Shown here: in pieces, positions 5,132 to 12,396 of the stretch
Layout of the letters: each line of letters opens with the position of its first letter
How positions within the stretch are numbered: position 1 is the stretch's first letter
Virus record (IMG/VR): IMGVR_UViG_3300032240_001509
Span: 1-22,177 of that record
From: a virus
Reading direction: 5' to 3' (one strand)
DNA length: 22,177 nucleotides
Position numbers and translations under genes: made by a program
Notes under the pieces: model-generated
What the model saw: the letters and a program-made list of their open reading frames with translations, nothing else
Database searches by the model: none
Told to the model about the DNA's origin: nothing

Positions 5132-7017
5132 TGAAAAAATTATTAGTTACACTCTTAATATTAATTAGTTCAGTAGCTTACTCTCAAGTAGGCTATTTGA
5201 ATTATACTGTTTACGATATTAGAAATAACCAAGTTGGTGCCTATGCTAACAATGCTGCTAACTTTGTAACTATGTTTGATGTTACAAAGGGTGCTAGTGT
5301 ATATGCAAGTGGAGTATCAACTGCTCAAAAAACATTATTCTTTGCTAATGGTTGGCAACCATCAGGTGTTCCTAATGGAGGTGCTTTTACTGGTATTAAG
5401 ATAACAGGATATTTCGTTCCAAAAGAAACAGGAACATATACATTTGCTATTGATGGGGATGATGGAGTTGACTTTTTATTAGATGGGAATGTTGTAACTT
5501 CATTCTATGGTGCACATGGTTTTGGAGGATATCGTTATGGTACTGTTAATTTAGTTGCTGGTAAGTCATATGCGTTTATGGCTAGATACCAAAACTGGGG
5601 TGGAGGATGGGGAATGTATTTAGTTTGGAAAAGACCATCTCAATCACAATATAGTGTTCAAGCAGATGAGGTAACTACAATTGTATCAACACCCTCAAAA
5701 CAAGCAATAGCAAATTTTAAAGTCAATACAAATTTAGATGCAACCAAATTCTCAATAGGTACCTCAGCATTAAGCTCAGTAGGTTCTATTGATATTACAA
5801 ATAATTTAGATAGTGTAAAAATAAATAATGGGTATAAAGCTAATATTACTACAGGACAAGTTGAATGGAGTTATGTAAATATATTTAATGATAATACTAC
5901 ACTTTACATTGATTTAAGACAATTTGGAAATATAGTACCCTCAACAATTAATAGTGTTTCAATTTTAGATGTGTATAGCGGACCTGTAACATTTTTGAAT
6001 AGTGATATCTATTGGGCACGATATAGTATTCCATCTACATTATCAAAAGTTACAGATGGTAGTTCTATATATAATTCAAATATACGAAATGCTGGATATA
6101 GTAATTATGCATTCACTTGTAATATAGGGTTTACAGCAAACCAAATATACAAACCACAATCAGTATCAATATCAACAACAAACAATTTAACTACATTATA
6201 TAATAGTATTGTTACAGTATCTGATGTTTATACAGCGTTCCAAGAATATTCTAATCAAGGATTATTTGGTAATCAAAGTGGTAACTCATTTACTTATGGT
6301 ATTCAATATAGTAATGCTGATGTGAATGATGATAACGTGTTTGATGAACAAGATTGTTTCTTATTATTACAGAATCTAACAGGAACTAAAACACTAGTAG
6401 ATACATTTAATTTAAATAAAACATTAAGAGTAATACCCCAATCCACTTATGATATGATTGGTAAATCTAATTGGAATACATTTACAAATCCATTAGGTAG
6501 TTCTTATACATTTGATATTAATACAGGTAAATCTACTGATACATTAAGTTTAGCTATAGCATGGAAAGGGGATGTTAATTTATCTCATTCAACTACCCCA
6601 ACATCAAATAACTACACTACAATGTCAGTAAAATCAATGAGTGTTAGTAATGAAATTAACGCTTCAATTATTACTGAAGTGGGAAATAAAATATATGCTT
6701 ACATCACTTTAGATCCACTACAACAACAAGTAGTAGGAACTCAATTTCAATTGAATTATGATAATACAGTATTAAAATTTGAAGGTGTTGAATTTAAAAC
6801 TAAAGGTAGTCCAATGAATTATGGTACTAATAAAGGTAACTATATAAACTTAGGATCATTGATTAGTGATGGTAGTACTGTATTAAACAATACTACTGAA
6901 TATAAAATAATATTTACATCAACAACCAAACTTGATAATGTATTAGGTTTAATATCAATTGGTGCTACAGATGCTGTTAATAAAACAGGCACACAATTAA
7001 AAGTTAAAGTAAATTAA
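5131..7017 (+). CDS. secreted PA14 / dockerin-like / cohesin-like protein
   Basis: A 628-residue exported protein with a signal peptide ending AYSQ at residue 19. Residues 22-175 form a PA14-type lectin domain: GYFVPKETGTYTFAIDGDDG, LLDGNVV, then LVAGKSYAFMARYQNWGGGW. Residues 397-408, DVNDDNVFDEQD, carry a full dockerin/EF-hand calcium loop (D397, N399, D401, D405, D408), followed by a helix. Residues 508-628 form a cohesin-like sandwich (VVGTQFQLNYDNTVLKFEGV). PA14 domains bind glycans; cohesin-dockerin pairs join extracellular complexes. Having both kinds on one chain allows chain-to-chain or self association, which is inference. Start and stop overlap both neighbours by one base (TAATG), so translation is probably coupled. 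Confidence 0.78.
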   Translation: MKKLLVTLLILISSVAYSQVGYLNYTVYDIRNNQVGAYANNAANFVTMFDVTKGASVYASGVSTAQKTLFFANGWQPSGVPNGGAFTGIKITGYFVPKETGTYTFAIDGDDGVDFLLDGNVVTSFYGAHGFGGYRYGTVNLVAGKSYAFMARYQNWGGGWGMYLVWKRPSQSQYSVQADEVTTIVSTPSKQAIANFKVNTNLDATKFSIGTSALSSVGSIDITNNLDSVKINNGYKANITTGQVEWSYVNIFNDNTTLYIDLRQFGNIVPSTINSVSILDVYSGPVTFLNSDIYWARYSIPSTLSKVTDGSSIYNSNIRNAGYSNYAFTCNIGFTANQIYKPQSVSISTTNNLTTLYNSIVTVSDVYTAFQEYSNQGLFGNQSGNSFTYGIQYSNADVNDDNVFDEQDCFLLLQNLTGTKTLVDTFNLNKTLRVIPQSTYDMIGKSNWNTFTNPLGSSYTFDINTGKSTDTLSLAIAWKGDVNLSHSTTPTSNNYTTMSVKSMSVSNEINASIITEVGNKIYAYITLDPLQQQVVGTQFQLNYDNTVLKFEGVEFKTKGSPMNYGTNKGNYINLGSLISDGSTVLNNTTEYKIIFTSTTKLDNVLGLISIGATDAVNKTGTQLKVKVN

Positions 7018-7355
7018 TGAAAAAATTATTAATAATATTGTTAGTATTAACTTCTTGTACTAAAGTAGAAGTTACACCTACGCCACCTCCTGTTCAAAAC
7101 ATATTTAGTGTTACTGAGTCAACTGTGTCGAATGGTGATGAGATTTATTTTGATTTAAAAACAGATGGAATTTATACTCTAACATTAATCGACGTTGCTC
7201 AAAATCAAGTAATAACAAGAGAACGAATCAATGGTAAAGCAGGACAAAATAAGTTAAAAATATACACTAGTTCACTACCAGTTAAATATTTATACTTAGT
7301 ATTAGAAGATGGGTCTAGAACTCAAATAGCTAAAACAACCATTAAAATTAATTAA
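7017..7355 (+). CDS. small lipoprotein with T9SS-tail-like beta domain
   Basis: A 112-residue protein. The signal peptide MKKLLIILLVLTSC has a lipobox with Cys14, so the product is probably a lipoprotein. A Pro/Thr-rich linker follows. The remaining ~80 residues have the strand order of Bacteroidota type IX secretion sorting domains: GDEIYFDLKTDGIYTLTLID, then VITRERI, then GQNKLKIYTSSLP, and a final KTTIKIN. In real T9SS cargo this domain lies at the end of a large protein; here it stands alone behind a lipobox. It overlaps the upstream stop codon and is followed by a second, similar protein. The resemblance is by eye. Confidence 0.62.
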   Translation: MKKLLIILLVLTSCTKVEVTPTPPPVQNIFSVTESTVSNGDEIYFDLKTDGIYTLTLIDVAQNQVITRERINGKAGQNKLKIYTSSLPVKYLYLVLEDGSRTQIAKTTIKIN

Positions 7356-7356
7356 A

Positions 7357-7737
7357 ATGAACATAATAAAAAAAATATGCTTAATAGCAGCGGTTGCAAT
7401 ACTATTTGTAGTATGTACTAAAGTAGATGTACCTGCTCCAGTCGCTCCTGAAGTTAGCGCTGATTTAAAAATAACTAATACTGTTGGTATTAAATTACAA
7501 TCGTCATTTGTTACTAGTGAAGTAGCAATGAATGTTAAAATTGATGTAGCTCAACCAGTTACTATTAAGATATTTGATATTTCAAATAGAGTGGTATCTA
7601 AAGAAACAGTGAATGTAATTGCTGGTGATAATGTTTTAAAAGTATATACAACAGCATTACCATCATCTGCATATCGAATAGGATTATTTGATGCAAATGG
7701 TAAACAATTAGGAATAACAGATTTTAACAAACTATAA
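7357..7737 (+). CDS. second small lipoprotein with T9SS-tail-like beta domain
   Basis: A 126-residue protein with an N-terminal hydrophobic signal (IAAVAILFVVC) and Cys20 as the probable lipidation site. The following TKVDVPAPVAPE parallels the TKVEVTPTPPP of its upstream neighbour, so the two are tandem paralogs. The C-terminal part matches the type IX sorting-domain pattern more closely: VTIKIFDISNRVVSKETV, then AGDNVLKVYTTALPSSAYRIGLFDANGK. It lacks the usual basic end, finishing DFNKL. One base separates the two genes, so they belong to one operon. Possible roles are surface anchoring or mimicry of host T9SS cargo. Confidence 0.62.
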   Translation: MNIIKKICLIAAVAILFVVCTKVDVPAPVAPEVSADLKITNTVGIKLQSSFVTSEVAMNVKIDVAQPVTIKIFDISNRVVSKETVNVIAGDNVLKVYTTALPSSAYRIGLFDANGKQLGITDFNKL

Positions 7738-7756
7738 ACTTTAAATAACAAATAAA

Positions 7757-8071
7757 ATGGCAGAAGAAAAAGAAGAATCAACAGGCAAATCATTTAAAAA
7801 TATTTTAATTGGTTTAGCTAGTACTATTACATTAGGTATAGGTACTTGGGTTACTACAAAATTAACTGGTGGTGAAAAAGATGAAACTCCAGTACAAACA
7901 GCAGCCCCTGTAATTAACATTCAAAACACTCAAAATCAGTCTCAAGCTGCAGGTGGTAAAACTGTAATTATTAAAGAAAAAACAGTAGAACCAGTTAAAC
8001 CAGCTCAAGCACAACCAGCTAAGCCTAAGAAAGATGGTGATGAATTTAAAGAAAAACCTGCTCAGTGGTAA
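7757..8071 (+). CDS. single-pass membrane protein with Pro/Lys-rich tail
   Basis: A 104-residue protein. After a charged start (MAEEKEESTGKSFK) there is one hydrophobic segment at about residues 14-37 (ending TWVTTKLTGG). The rest is a low-complexity, extended region rich in Gln, Asn, Ala, Pro and Lys (PVKPAQAQPAKPKK). This resembles a TonB- or spanin-like arm that crosses the periplasm, but no family is recognised. It lies between the lipoproteins and another membrane protein, in a block of envelope proteins. An envelope role is therefore likely; the exact function is unknown. Confidence 0.6.
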   Translation: MAEEKEESTGKSFKNILIGLASTITLGIGTWVTTKLTGGEKDETPVQTAAPVINIQNTQNQSQAAGGKTVIIKEKTVEPVKPAQAQPAKPKKDGDEFKEKPAQW

Positions 8072-8090
8072 TTATATAAATAAATAAAGT

Positions 8091-8705
8091 ATGCAAGAAC
8101 AAACTCCTACAGGTTTTAGAGACCTATTAAATAAAATGATGAGCCGTAGATGGTATATTACGGCAATGGTATTAGGTGGGTTTATATTAATTATTGGTGG
8201 TATATTTACTGCTATTAGTTTACAAACACCAATGGCGGCAGCGTGGAAGGAATTATTAATGTTATTATTAGGTGCCTTTATTGGTAGTTATGGTAAAATT
8301 ATTGATTACTGGTTCTCTGATACTGATAAAGATAAGATGTTAGTTCAGAAGATGGATGAGGAAGATGGTGTTAGTTTAGGTAGTGTTAATGACATTAAAG
8401 AAAGCAATAAACCATTCACTCCATTGATTCCAGATGCATTTGTTCAAGGTGCTCAAGCAGCAAGAGAATTAGCAGTAGTTGAAAACAAACAAAATTTTGA
8501 CTTAGCTAAAGACGAACAAGAACATAGACAAATGTTAGAAGTTGATGAGCAAGAGCATGAGCAAGAAATGGAAAAATTAAAATTAGAACATGAAATAAAA
8601 GCACATAGATACTGTCAACATGAGTGGGGTGATTCCGACCATGATGGACATTTAGAGTGTCAAAAGTGTGGATTATTAAAAGAATCTTGGGACGAATCCC
8701 ACTAA
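8091..8705 (+). CDS. two-helix membrane protein with coiled coil and C-terminal zinc-ribbon-like end
   Basis: A 204-residue protein. Two probable membrane helices lie at residues 22-44 and 53-71. A long, highly charged Glu/Lys/His/Gln helix follows at about 120-172 (EQEHRQMLEVDEQEHEQEME), probably a cytoplasmic coiled coil. The end, YCQHEWGDSDHDGHLECQKC, has C175, H177, C190 and C193, consistent with a zinc ribbon. Phage proteins with a CxHxW...CxxC end are common but of unknown role. The two-helix hairpin before a holin-like gene makes a holin or lysis-control role possible. It ends just before the second copy of the 21-nt leader repeat. Confidence 0.62.
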   Translation: MQEQTPTGFRDLLNKMMSRRWYITAMVLGGFILIIGGIFTAISLQTPMAAAWKELLMLLLGAFIGSYGKIIDYWFSDTDKDKMLVQKMDEEDGVSLGSVNDIKESNKPFTPLIPDAFVQGAQAARELAVVENKQNFDLAKDEQEHRQMLEVDEQEHEQEMEKLKLEHEIKAHRYCQHEWGDSDHDGHLECQKCGLLKESWDESH

Positions 8706-8724
8706 CCATTAAAAATTAAAAGTA
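8704..8724 (+). repeat. 21-nt leader repeat, copy 2
   Basis: Identical to 2812-2832. Here the last base of the repeat is the first base of the ATG at 8724, so spacing to the start differs by two bases from copy 1. Confidence 0.7.
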
Positions 8725-8972
8725 TGACATTTAAAGAATGGGTAATTGACCTTTTTAAAGATGAAAGAGGATCAATCTCGGTAAAACCAGTAATAGCATT
8801 TATAGGATCATTGATTTTATTCGGCACCACATTTGCTAATTCATTCTCTCATCAAGACGTAGCTCCATCAGCTGATTTAGTTCACGCTTGTATGATTGTA
8901 GTATTAGCAGGAATGGGTGGTGATACAATTGATAAGTTTTCACACAAGAAAAAAGATGATTCCAAAGCTTAA
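8724..8972 (+). CDS. holin-like membrane protein
   Basis: An 82-residue protein with two hydrophobic segments: VKPVIAFIGSLILFGTTFANSF (about 20-41) and LVHACMIVVLAGMGGDTIDKF (about 52-72). A charged tail, SHKKKDDSKA, follows. The arrangement of N-terminal charged segment, TM1, a short loop with Pro, TM2 ending in a Gly-rich stretch and DKF, and a Lys-rich tail is common among small phage holins. Holins form the inner-membrane holes that trigger lysis. The NlpC/P60 hydrolase is 3.4 kb downstream, so this is not a compact lysis cassette. A strong terminator follows directly. Confidence 0.6.
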   Translation: MTFKEWVIDLFKDERGSISVKPVIAFIGSLILFGTTFANSFSHQDVAPSADLVHACMIVVLAGMGGDTIDKFSHKKKDDSKA

Positions 8973-8983
8973 TTTTAAAACCA

Positions 8984-9009
8984 GGGGAACTCAGGTTCCC
9001 CATTTTTTT
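8984..9009 (+). terminator. strong rho-independent terminator
   Basis: GGGGAAC (8984-8990) pairs with GTTCCCC (8995-9001) around loop TCAG, followed by A and seven T. It separates the holin-like gene from the CsgG-like gene and ends the 2834-8972 run. Confidence 0.92.
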
Positions 9010-9019
9010 AGATTCGTTT

Positions 9020-9742
9020 ATGAAAGCATTATTAATATTATTATCAATGTGCACTTTGTTCTTTTACAAGTGCAATGGTCAAACTATAGGCTCAACAAAA
9101 ACCGAGCAGTTCAAAGCATCCTTCGAAACCAAAACAGACATTAGTCAATATTTAAATTATGAAGGACCAACAATACCAATTCAGATTCTCAAATGCGGTA
9201 TTGGTGATGAAGTTTATGAGCAATATCCTGAACTCAAGGAAAAGAAAGTGGGTTTGGGTGTGGCTAACATCACGTTGGAATATCTTGAAAATCTTAACCG
9301 ATTTACATTTACAGAAGATAAAACTGAAATTAAAAACAGAATGGTTAAACAATTTCAGGCGTCTCAAGCAGGTATTTCTCAAGATAAACTTGATGGACGT
9401 GGTAAAATCCGTTTGGCACACTATTTTGTTGAAATTGAAGTATATGATTGGAGTGTAAGTGAAGATGAAGAAGTAAATTTAAAAGATGGAGTTAAAAATA
9501 CAATGGTAACTCGTTTAGGTTTACAAGTACGTTTTACAGATGCTGAAACAGGAGAAATTATAGCAGCATCAGGTTTAGGTGAAGCTAAAACAACAAGAGA
9601 ATTAACATTATTATCTGACGCAACAATAGACCCTGTTAAATTTAATCAATCAACAGTTAGTATTGCAACTAAAAAAGCATTAGATATTGCTTGTGCTCGT
9701 ATATTACCTCGTATGATTAAAAAGGGTGTATTTAAAAATTAA
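9020..9742 (+). CDS. CsgG-family outer-membrane secretion protein
   Basis: A 240-residue exported protein; the signal sequence ends near CNGQ at residue 21. The body follows the CsgG/HfaB pattern: a strand plus helix (VGLGVANITLEYLENLNRFT, 77-96), FQASQAG (112-118), HYFVEIEVYDWSVS (134-147, equivalent to the gAdylvtGsIt strand), then LGLQVRFTDAETGEI (166-180), which matches the family hallmark of vdxxTGEIl. The helix STVSIATKKALDIACARI closes the domain. CsgG forms a nonameric outer-membrane channel that exports curli subunits. This copy is shorter than E. coli CsgG, and the membrane-spanning strands are not certain. It follows a strong terminator, starts a new transcription unit, and is followed by a lipoprotein and a low-complexity secreted protein. 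Confidence 0.78.
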   Translation: MKALLILLSMCTLFFYKCNGQTIGSTKTEQFKASFETKTDISQYLNYEGPTIPIQILKCGIGDEVYEQYPELKEKKVGLGVANITLEYLENLNRFTFTEDKTEIKNRMVKQFQASQAGISQDKLDGRGKIRLAHYFVEIEVYDWSVSEDEEVNLKDGVKNTMVTRLGLQVRFTDAETGEIIAASGLGEAKTTRELTLLSDATIDPVKFNQSTVSIATKKALDIACARILPRMIKKGVFKN

Positions 9743-9747
9743 TTAAA

Positions 9748-10119
9748 ATGGGAACAGCAGCAAAGAAAAAACGTCCTATGAGAAGTAGGAGATCCGGAGT
9801 AAAGAAGTTAAATTTAGTAAAATCAAATTTATCAATATTGAAAAAGTTAGTAGCGTTATTTGTCTTAGTATTATTATTTAATGCTTGTACACCTGTTAGA
9901 ATTGTAGAAACAACATCTATTGATAGTACAGGTAAACAAATTAAAGTAAAAACTAAATATTATCAACAAACTGATGGATACTCAGTTCAACCTGATATTC
10001 ATATAATTACAACTACTCCTTTATTTTATAATAGAGTTCCAATCATAATTCCAACATATAGAGTTCCTGTTATTAGAGGATACCAACGTAATTCATTTGG
10101 ATTTAGACATAGACATTAA
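9748..10119 (+). CDS. putative lipoprotein with basic N-terminus
   Basis: A 123-residue protein. The first 30 residues are very basic (KKKRPMRSRRSGVKK), then a hydrophobic helix ends in LVLLFNAC, giving a relaxed lipobox with Cys47. The mature part begins TPVRIVETTSIDSTGKQIKV, a short beta-rich segment, and ends in Arg/Tyr/Phe/His-rich sequence (GYQRNSFGFRHRH). The family is not recognised. It lies 6 bases after the CsgG-like gene and 3 bases before the low-complexity gene, so it is probably part of the same export unit. A CsgE- or CsgF-like accessory role is conceivable, but no sequence feature shows it. Confidence 0.6.
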   Translation: MGTAAKKKRPMRSRRSGVKKLNLVKSNLSILKKLVALFVLVLLFNACTPVRIVETTSIDSTGKQIKVKTKYYQQTDGYSVQPDIHIITTTPLFYNRVPIIIPTYRVPVIRGYQRNSFGFRHRH

Positions 10120-10121
10120 TA

Positions 10122-11588
10122 ATGAAAAAATGGATAATAAATTCATTAATAATGGTTATGATTCTATTCGCTACAAAAGCGAATGGACAGGTCTATACTC
10201 AAACATTCATTGATAAATGTTCAGGTCAAGTTAAAATTGCTACCACAACCATGGTAAATGGAAATGCTGTGGTATCATTTTATGGACAAATTAAAACATT
10301 TACTCCATTTCAAGTAGCAAATGGAGAATTACAAGCATGGCTTCAGGCAACTTATGCTTACTATAATACATTAACATGTCCAGTAGCAACACCAGTAGTA
10401 ACTCAAACCGTCCAAAATACAGTATCACAAGCAGCAGCACAAGCCGCTTCATCAGCAGCAAGTTCAGCAGCTTCATCAGCAGCATCCTCAGCAGCATCAA
10501 ATGCAGCAAGTGGGGCAGCAAGTGGGGCAGCTTCTGGAGCCGCTTCAGGCGCCGCTTCAGGCGCAGCCTCAGGAGCAGCAAGTGGAGCAGCATCGAATGG
10601 TGCTTCCACATCTTCGGGTGGATCTGTATCGCAATCATCATCGGGTTCATCATCATCGTCTTCTTCATCTTCATCTTCCTCTTCTGGATCTTCCTCATCA
10701 TCAGGCTCAAGTGGGGAGAGCAAAAGCGGAAGCAGCAGTTCAAACAGCGAATCAAAAACAGAGAGCAAAACAGAATCTAAATCTGAATCTAAGTCTGAAA
10801 GTAAGAGTGAGGAAAAAAAAGAGGAAACTAAATCAGAATCTAAAGAGGAAAAGAAATCTGATGAGAAAAAAGAGGAAAAGAAAGAGGAAAAAAAGGAAGA
10901 AAAGAAAGAGGAGAAGAAGGAAGAGAAAAAACAAGTTAAAATGAATCCTATAATGTTAGGATCTGATTTAACTGTAGGACAAAACGCCACTGGTGGTTTT
11001 ACTCCTGTAATATCACTAAGTATGTCTCAAGCGTCAGTTACAGGTGAATCGAGTTGGGGTGTAAGTAGCATGATATGGGCCGATTTAAAATCGATAGCAA
11101 TATCAGCTAATAAAAGCGAAATGGTATTCAAAAACGGCGCTTTATCCGCCATTAAAGCGTATTCTTACACCGTTGCTAATGTAGCTGGTGTTAATATGAC
11201 TTTTGGTGGTTATACTTGGGTTAAACCACATCCAAAATTGGGTACTTATGGTTATAACTTATCAGTTATTAATATTAAGTTAAAAGAAAGTAATGGGTAT
11301 TCATATTCAATGATGTCTTCAACAACAGCATTTTGGACTAAACCCTATCAAATAAGTAGAAAATCAACTTTATCTCCGGGGGTCTTTCTGATGGCTTCGC
11401 CCTACGCTTACAACAGCAAATCGGGAAGCTCCTGGAACTATAATGTAATGGGTTTGGTGGGCACAGGATATAGTTTTAAATTGAGTAAAAGATTTGGATT
11501 TAACATTGATTATAAGGCTAGTGTATCAACAGTACCGGGTTCACCAATACTAAGTTTCTTTCTAATAGGATCAAGACTTCAACTATAA
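10122..11588 (+). CDS. secreted low-complexity (Ala-Ser-Gly / Ser / Lys-Glu) protein with probable beta-barrel C-terminus
   Basis: A 488-residue exported protein; the signal sequence ends ATKANGQ at 23. Residues 24-88 are a small folded domain with two Cys (C33, C86). Residues 104-158 are an (A)(A)(S/G)-type repeat. Residues 159-200 are nearly pure Ser with Gly. Residues 201-266 move from Ser-Glu-Lys to repeated KKEE. Residues 270-488 are an amphipathic beta domain with aromatic-rich strands (GVNMTFGGYTWV; FGFNIDYKASVS) and a final FFLIGSRLQL, typical of outer-membrane barrels. The repeat zone is locally G/C- and purine-rich, unlike neighbouring genes. It sits directly downstream of the CsgG-like and lipoprotein genes. 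A surface-exposed flexible spacer on a barrel anchor is the simplest reading. Confidence 0.75.
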   Translation: MKKWIINSLIMVMILFATKANGQVYTQTFIDKCSGQVKIATTTMVNGNAVVSFYGQIKTFTPFQVANGELQAWLQATYAYYNTLTCPVATPVVTQTVQNTVSQAAAQAASSAASSAASSAASSAASNAASGAASGAASGAASGAASGAASGAASGAASNGASTSSGGSVSQSSSGSSSSSSSSSSSSSGSSSSSGSSGESKSGSSSSNSESKTESKTESKSESKSESKSEEKKEETKSESKEEKKSDEKKEEKKEEKKEEKKEEKKEEKKQVKMNPIMLGSDLTVGQNATGGFTPVISLSMSQASVTGESSWGVSSMIWADLKSIAISANKSEMVFKNGALSAIKAYSYTVANVAGVNMTFGGYTWVKPHPKLGTYGYNLSVINIKLKESNGYSYSMMSSTTAFWTKPYQISRKSTLSPGVFLMASPYAYNSKSGSSWNYNVMGLVGTGYSFKLSKRFGFNIDYKASVSTVPGSPILSFFLIGSRLQL

Positions 11589-11610
11589 GGTTGGTTCGGT
11601 CAAAACCAGA

Positions 11611-11625
11611 TTGTATATTTACAAT
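11611..11625 (+). promoter_or_regulatory. TATATTTA promoter box inside an inverted repeat
   Basis: TTGTATATTTACAA occurs here and again at 20089-20102. The TATATTTA box (11614-11621) lies inside the inverted repeat TTGTA/TACAA. It precedes the small lipoprotein gene at 11653. Confidence 0.55.
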
Positions 11626-11652
11626 AATTAATTAATAAAAAAACAAACAAAG

Positions 11653-11820
11653 ATGAAAAAAGTATTTGCAATCGTAGCAATGGCTACATTAGCAGCTTGT
11701 GGCGGTAGCGCTTCAACAGAAGTTAAAACTGATTCAACAGCAGTAACAACAGATTCAGCAACAATTTGCGCAGATTCAACAGCAGCAGCTATAGCAGCTG
11801 ATACTGCAGCTAAAAAGTAA
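11653..11820 (+). CDS. tiny Ala/Thr/Asp-rich lipoprotein (55 aa)
   Basis: The ATG at 11653 follows an A-rich leader. The product begins MKKVFAIVAMATLAACGGSA, a textbook lipoprotein signal with LAAC and Cys16. The 39-residue mature part has repeating DST/DSA units (TDSTAVTTDSATICADSTAA) and ends ADTAAKK. Such short Asp/Thr/Ala-rich lipoproteins are common in Bacteroidota genomes and have no known function. The gene has its own promoter-like box upstream and a hairpin directly downstream, so it forms a monocistronic unit and may be highly expressed. Confidence 0.75.
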   Translation: MKKVFAIVAMATLAACGGSASTEVKTDSTAVTTDSATICADSTAAAIAADTAAKK

Positions 11821-11826
11821 GAATAA

Positions 11827-11855
11827 TTGGCCCACCATATATTTGGTTGGGCCAA
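11827..11855 (+). terminator. terminator-like hairpin
   Basis: TTGGCCCA (11827-11834) pairs with TGGGCCAA (11848-11855), 8 bp, with a 13-nt loop and a short ATTT tail. It follows the tiny lipoprotein stop codon by 6 bases. The T tract is weak. Confidence 0.65.
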
Positions 11856-11865
11856 ATTTCTGCTT

Positions 11866-11873
11866 TACATTTA
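11866..11873 (+). promoter_or_regulatory. TACATTTA promoter box
   Basis: TACATTTA lies 10 bases after the hairpin and a few bases before the ATG at 11878. It has the same order of hairpin then TAnnTTTA seen at 17372, 18620 and 21474. The very short leader would give a nearly leaderless mRNA. Confidence 0.5.
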
Positions 11874-11877
11874 TGTT

Positions 11878-12396
11878 ATGTACAAAATAAAACGATTCTT
11901 TAAACGATTTTATAATTTATATCGTTGGTTACCTATTATCTGGAAAGATCAAGATTGGGATCATAGTTATATATTTGAAATACTTAAATTCAAATTAAAG
12001 AATCAAGCAGGATATATTGGACATCATGATCGTCACTTATCAGCTAAACGTGATGCTGAGATAATGATGTTATGTGTTAGATTAATGGATAAGGTTCAAA
12101 ATGGGTATTATGATCATGAGTGGAGCAAATATTATAAATCAGAATCTATATTTACACCAAGTGAGGAATATCCAGGCAGTTATAATTGGGATGAAAAAGA
12201 AATATCTGAGAAATTTGATAATTATTTTATAAAATATCCACGCATTTACATTGCTGTTGATAATATGAACAAACCTCCATTCCACAAAGATACTAAATTA
12301 GGAATGGCTATTAATATAGGATTTATAAATCACATACGAGCTAAAAAATTATTATTTAAAATACTAGAAGAAAATATTGAAAGATGGTGGGATTAA
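11878..12396 (+). CDS. hypothetical phage protein (172 aa)
   Basis: The ATG at 11878 gives MYKIKRFFKRFYNLYRWLPI. The frame extends upstream with a TTG, but that would run through the terminator hairpin, so the ATG is preferred. The start is basic and aromatic. The middle part (GHHDRHLSAKRDAEIMMLCVRLMDKVQNGYY) is helical with many His and Asp residues. The pattern of basic aromatic start, WKDQDWDHSYIFEILKFKL and KRDAEIM is typical of an unnamed phage family. No catalytic motif is certain and no membrane segment is clear. The end overlaps the NlpC/P60 gene by 13 bases, so it is probably co-expressed with it. Confidence 0.65.
   Translation: MYKIKRFFKRFYNLYRWLPIIWKDQDWDHSYIFEILKFKLKNQAGYIGHHDRHLSAKRDAEIMMLCVRLMDKVQNGYYDHEWSKYYKSESIFTPSEEYPGSYNWDEKEISEKFDNYFIKYPRIYIAVDNMNKPPFHKDTKLGMAINIGFINHIRAKKLLFKILEENIERWWD

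Noticed and set aside
10300-10990. Long open frames on both strands over the low-complexity gene
   Set aside because: They are by-products of the Ala/Ser/Lys-Glu repeat codons; only the 10122-11588 frame has a signal peptide and a folded C-terminus.
11827-11877. TTG start extending the 172-aa protein upstream
   Set aside because: The added part lies over the terminator hairpin and the TACATTTA box.
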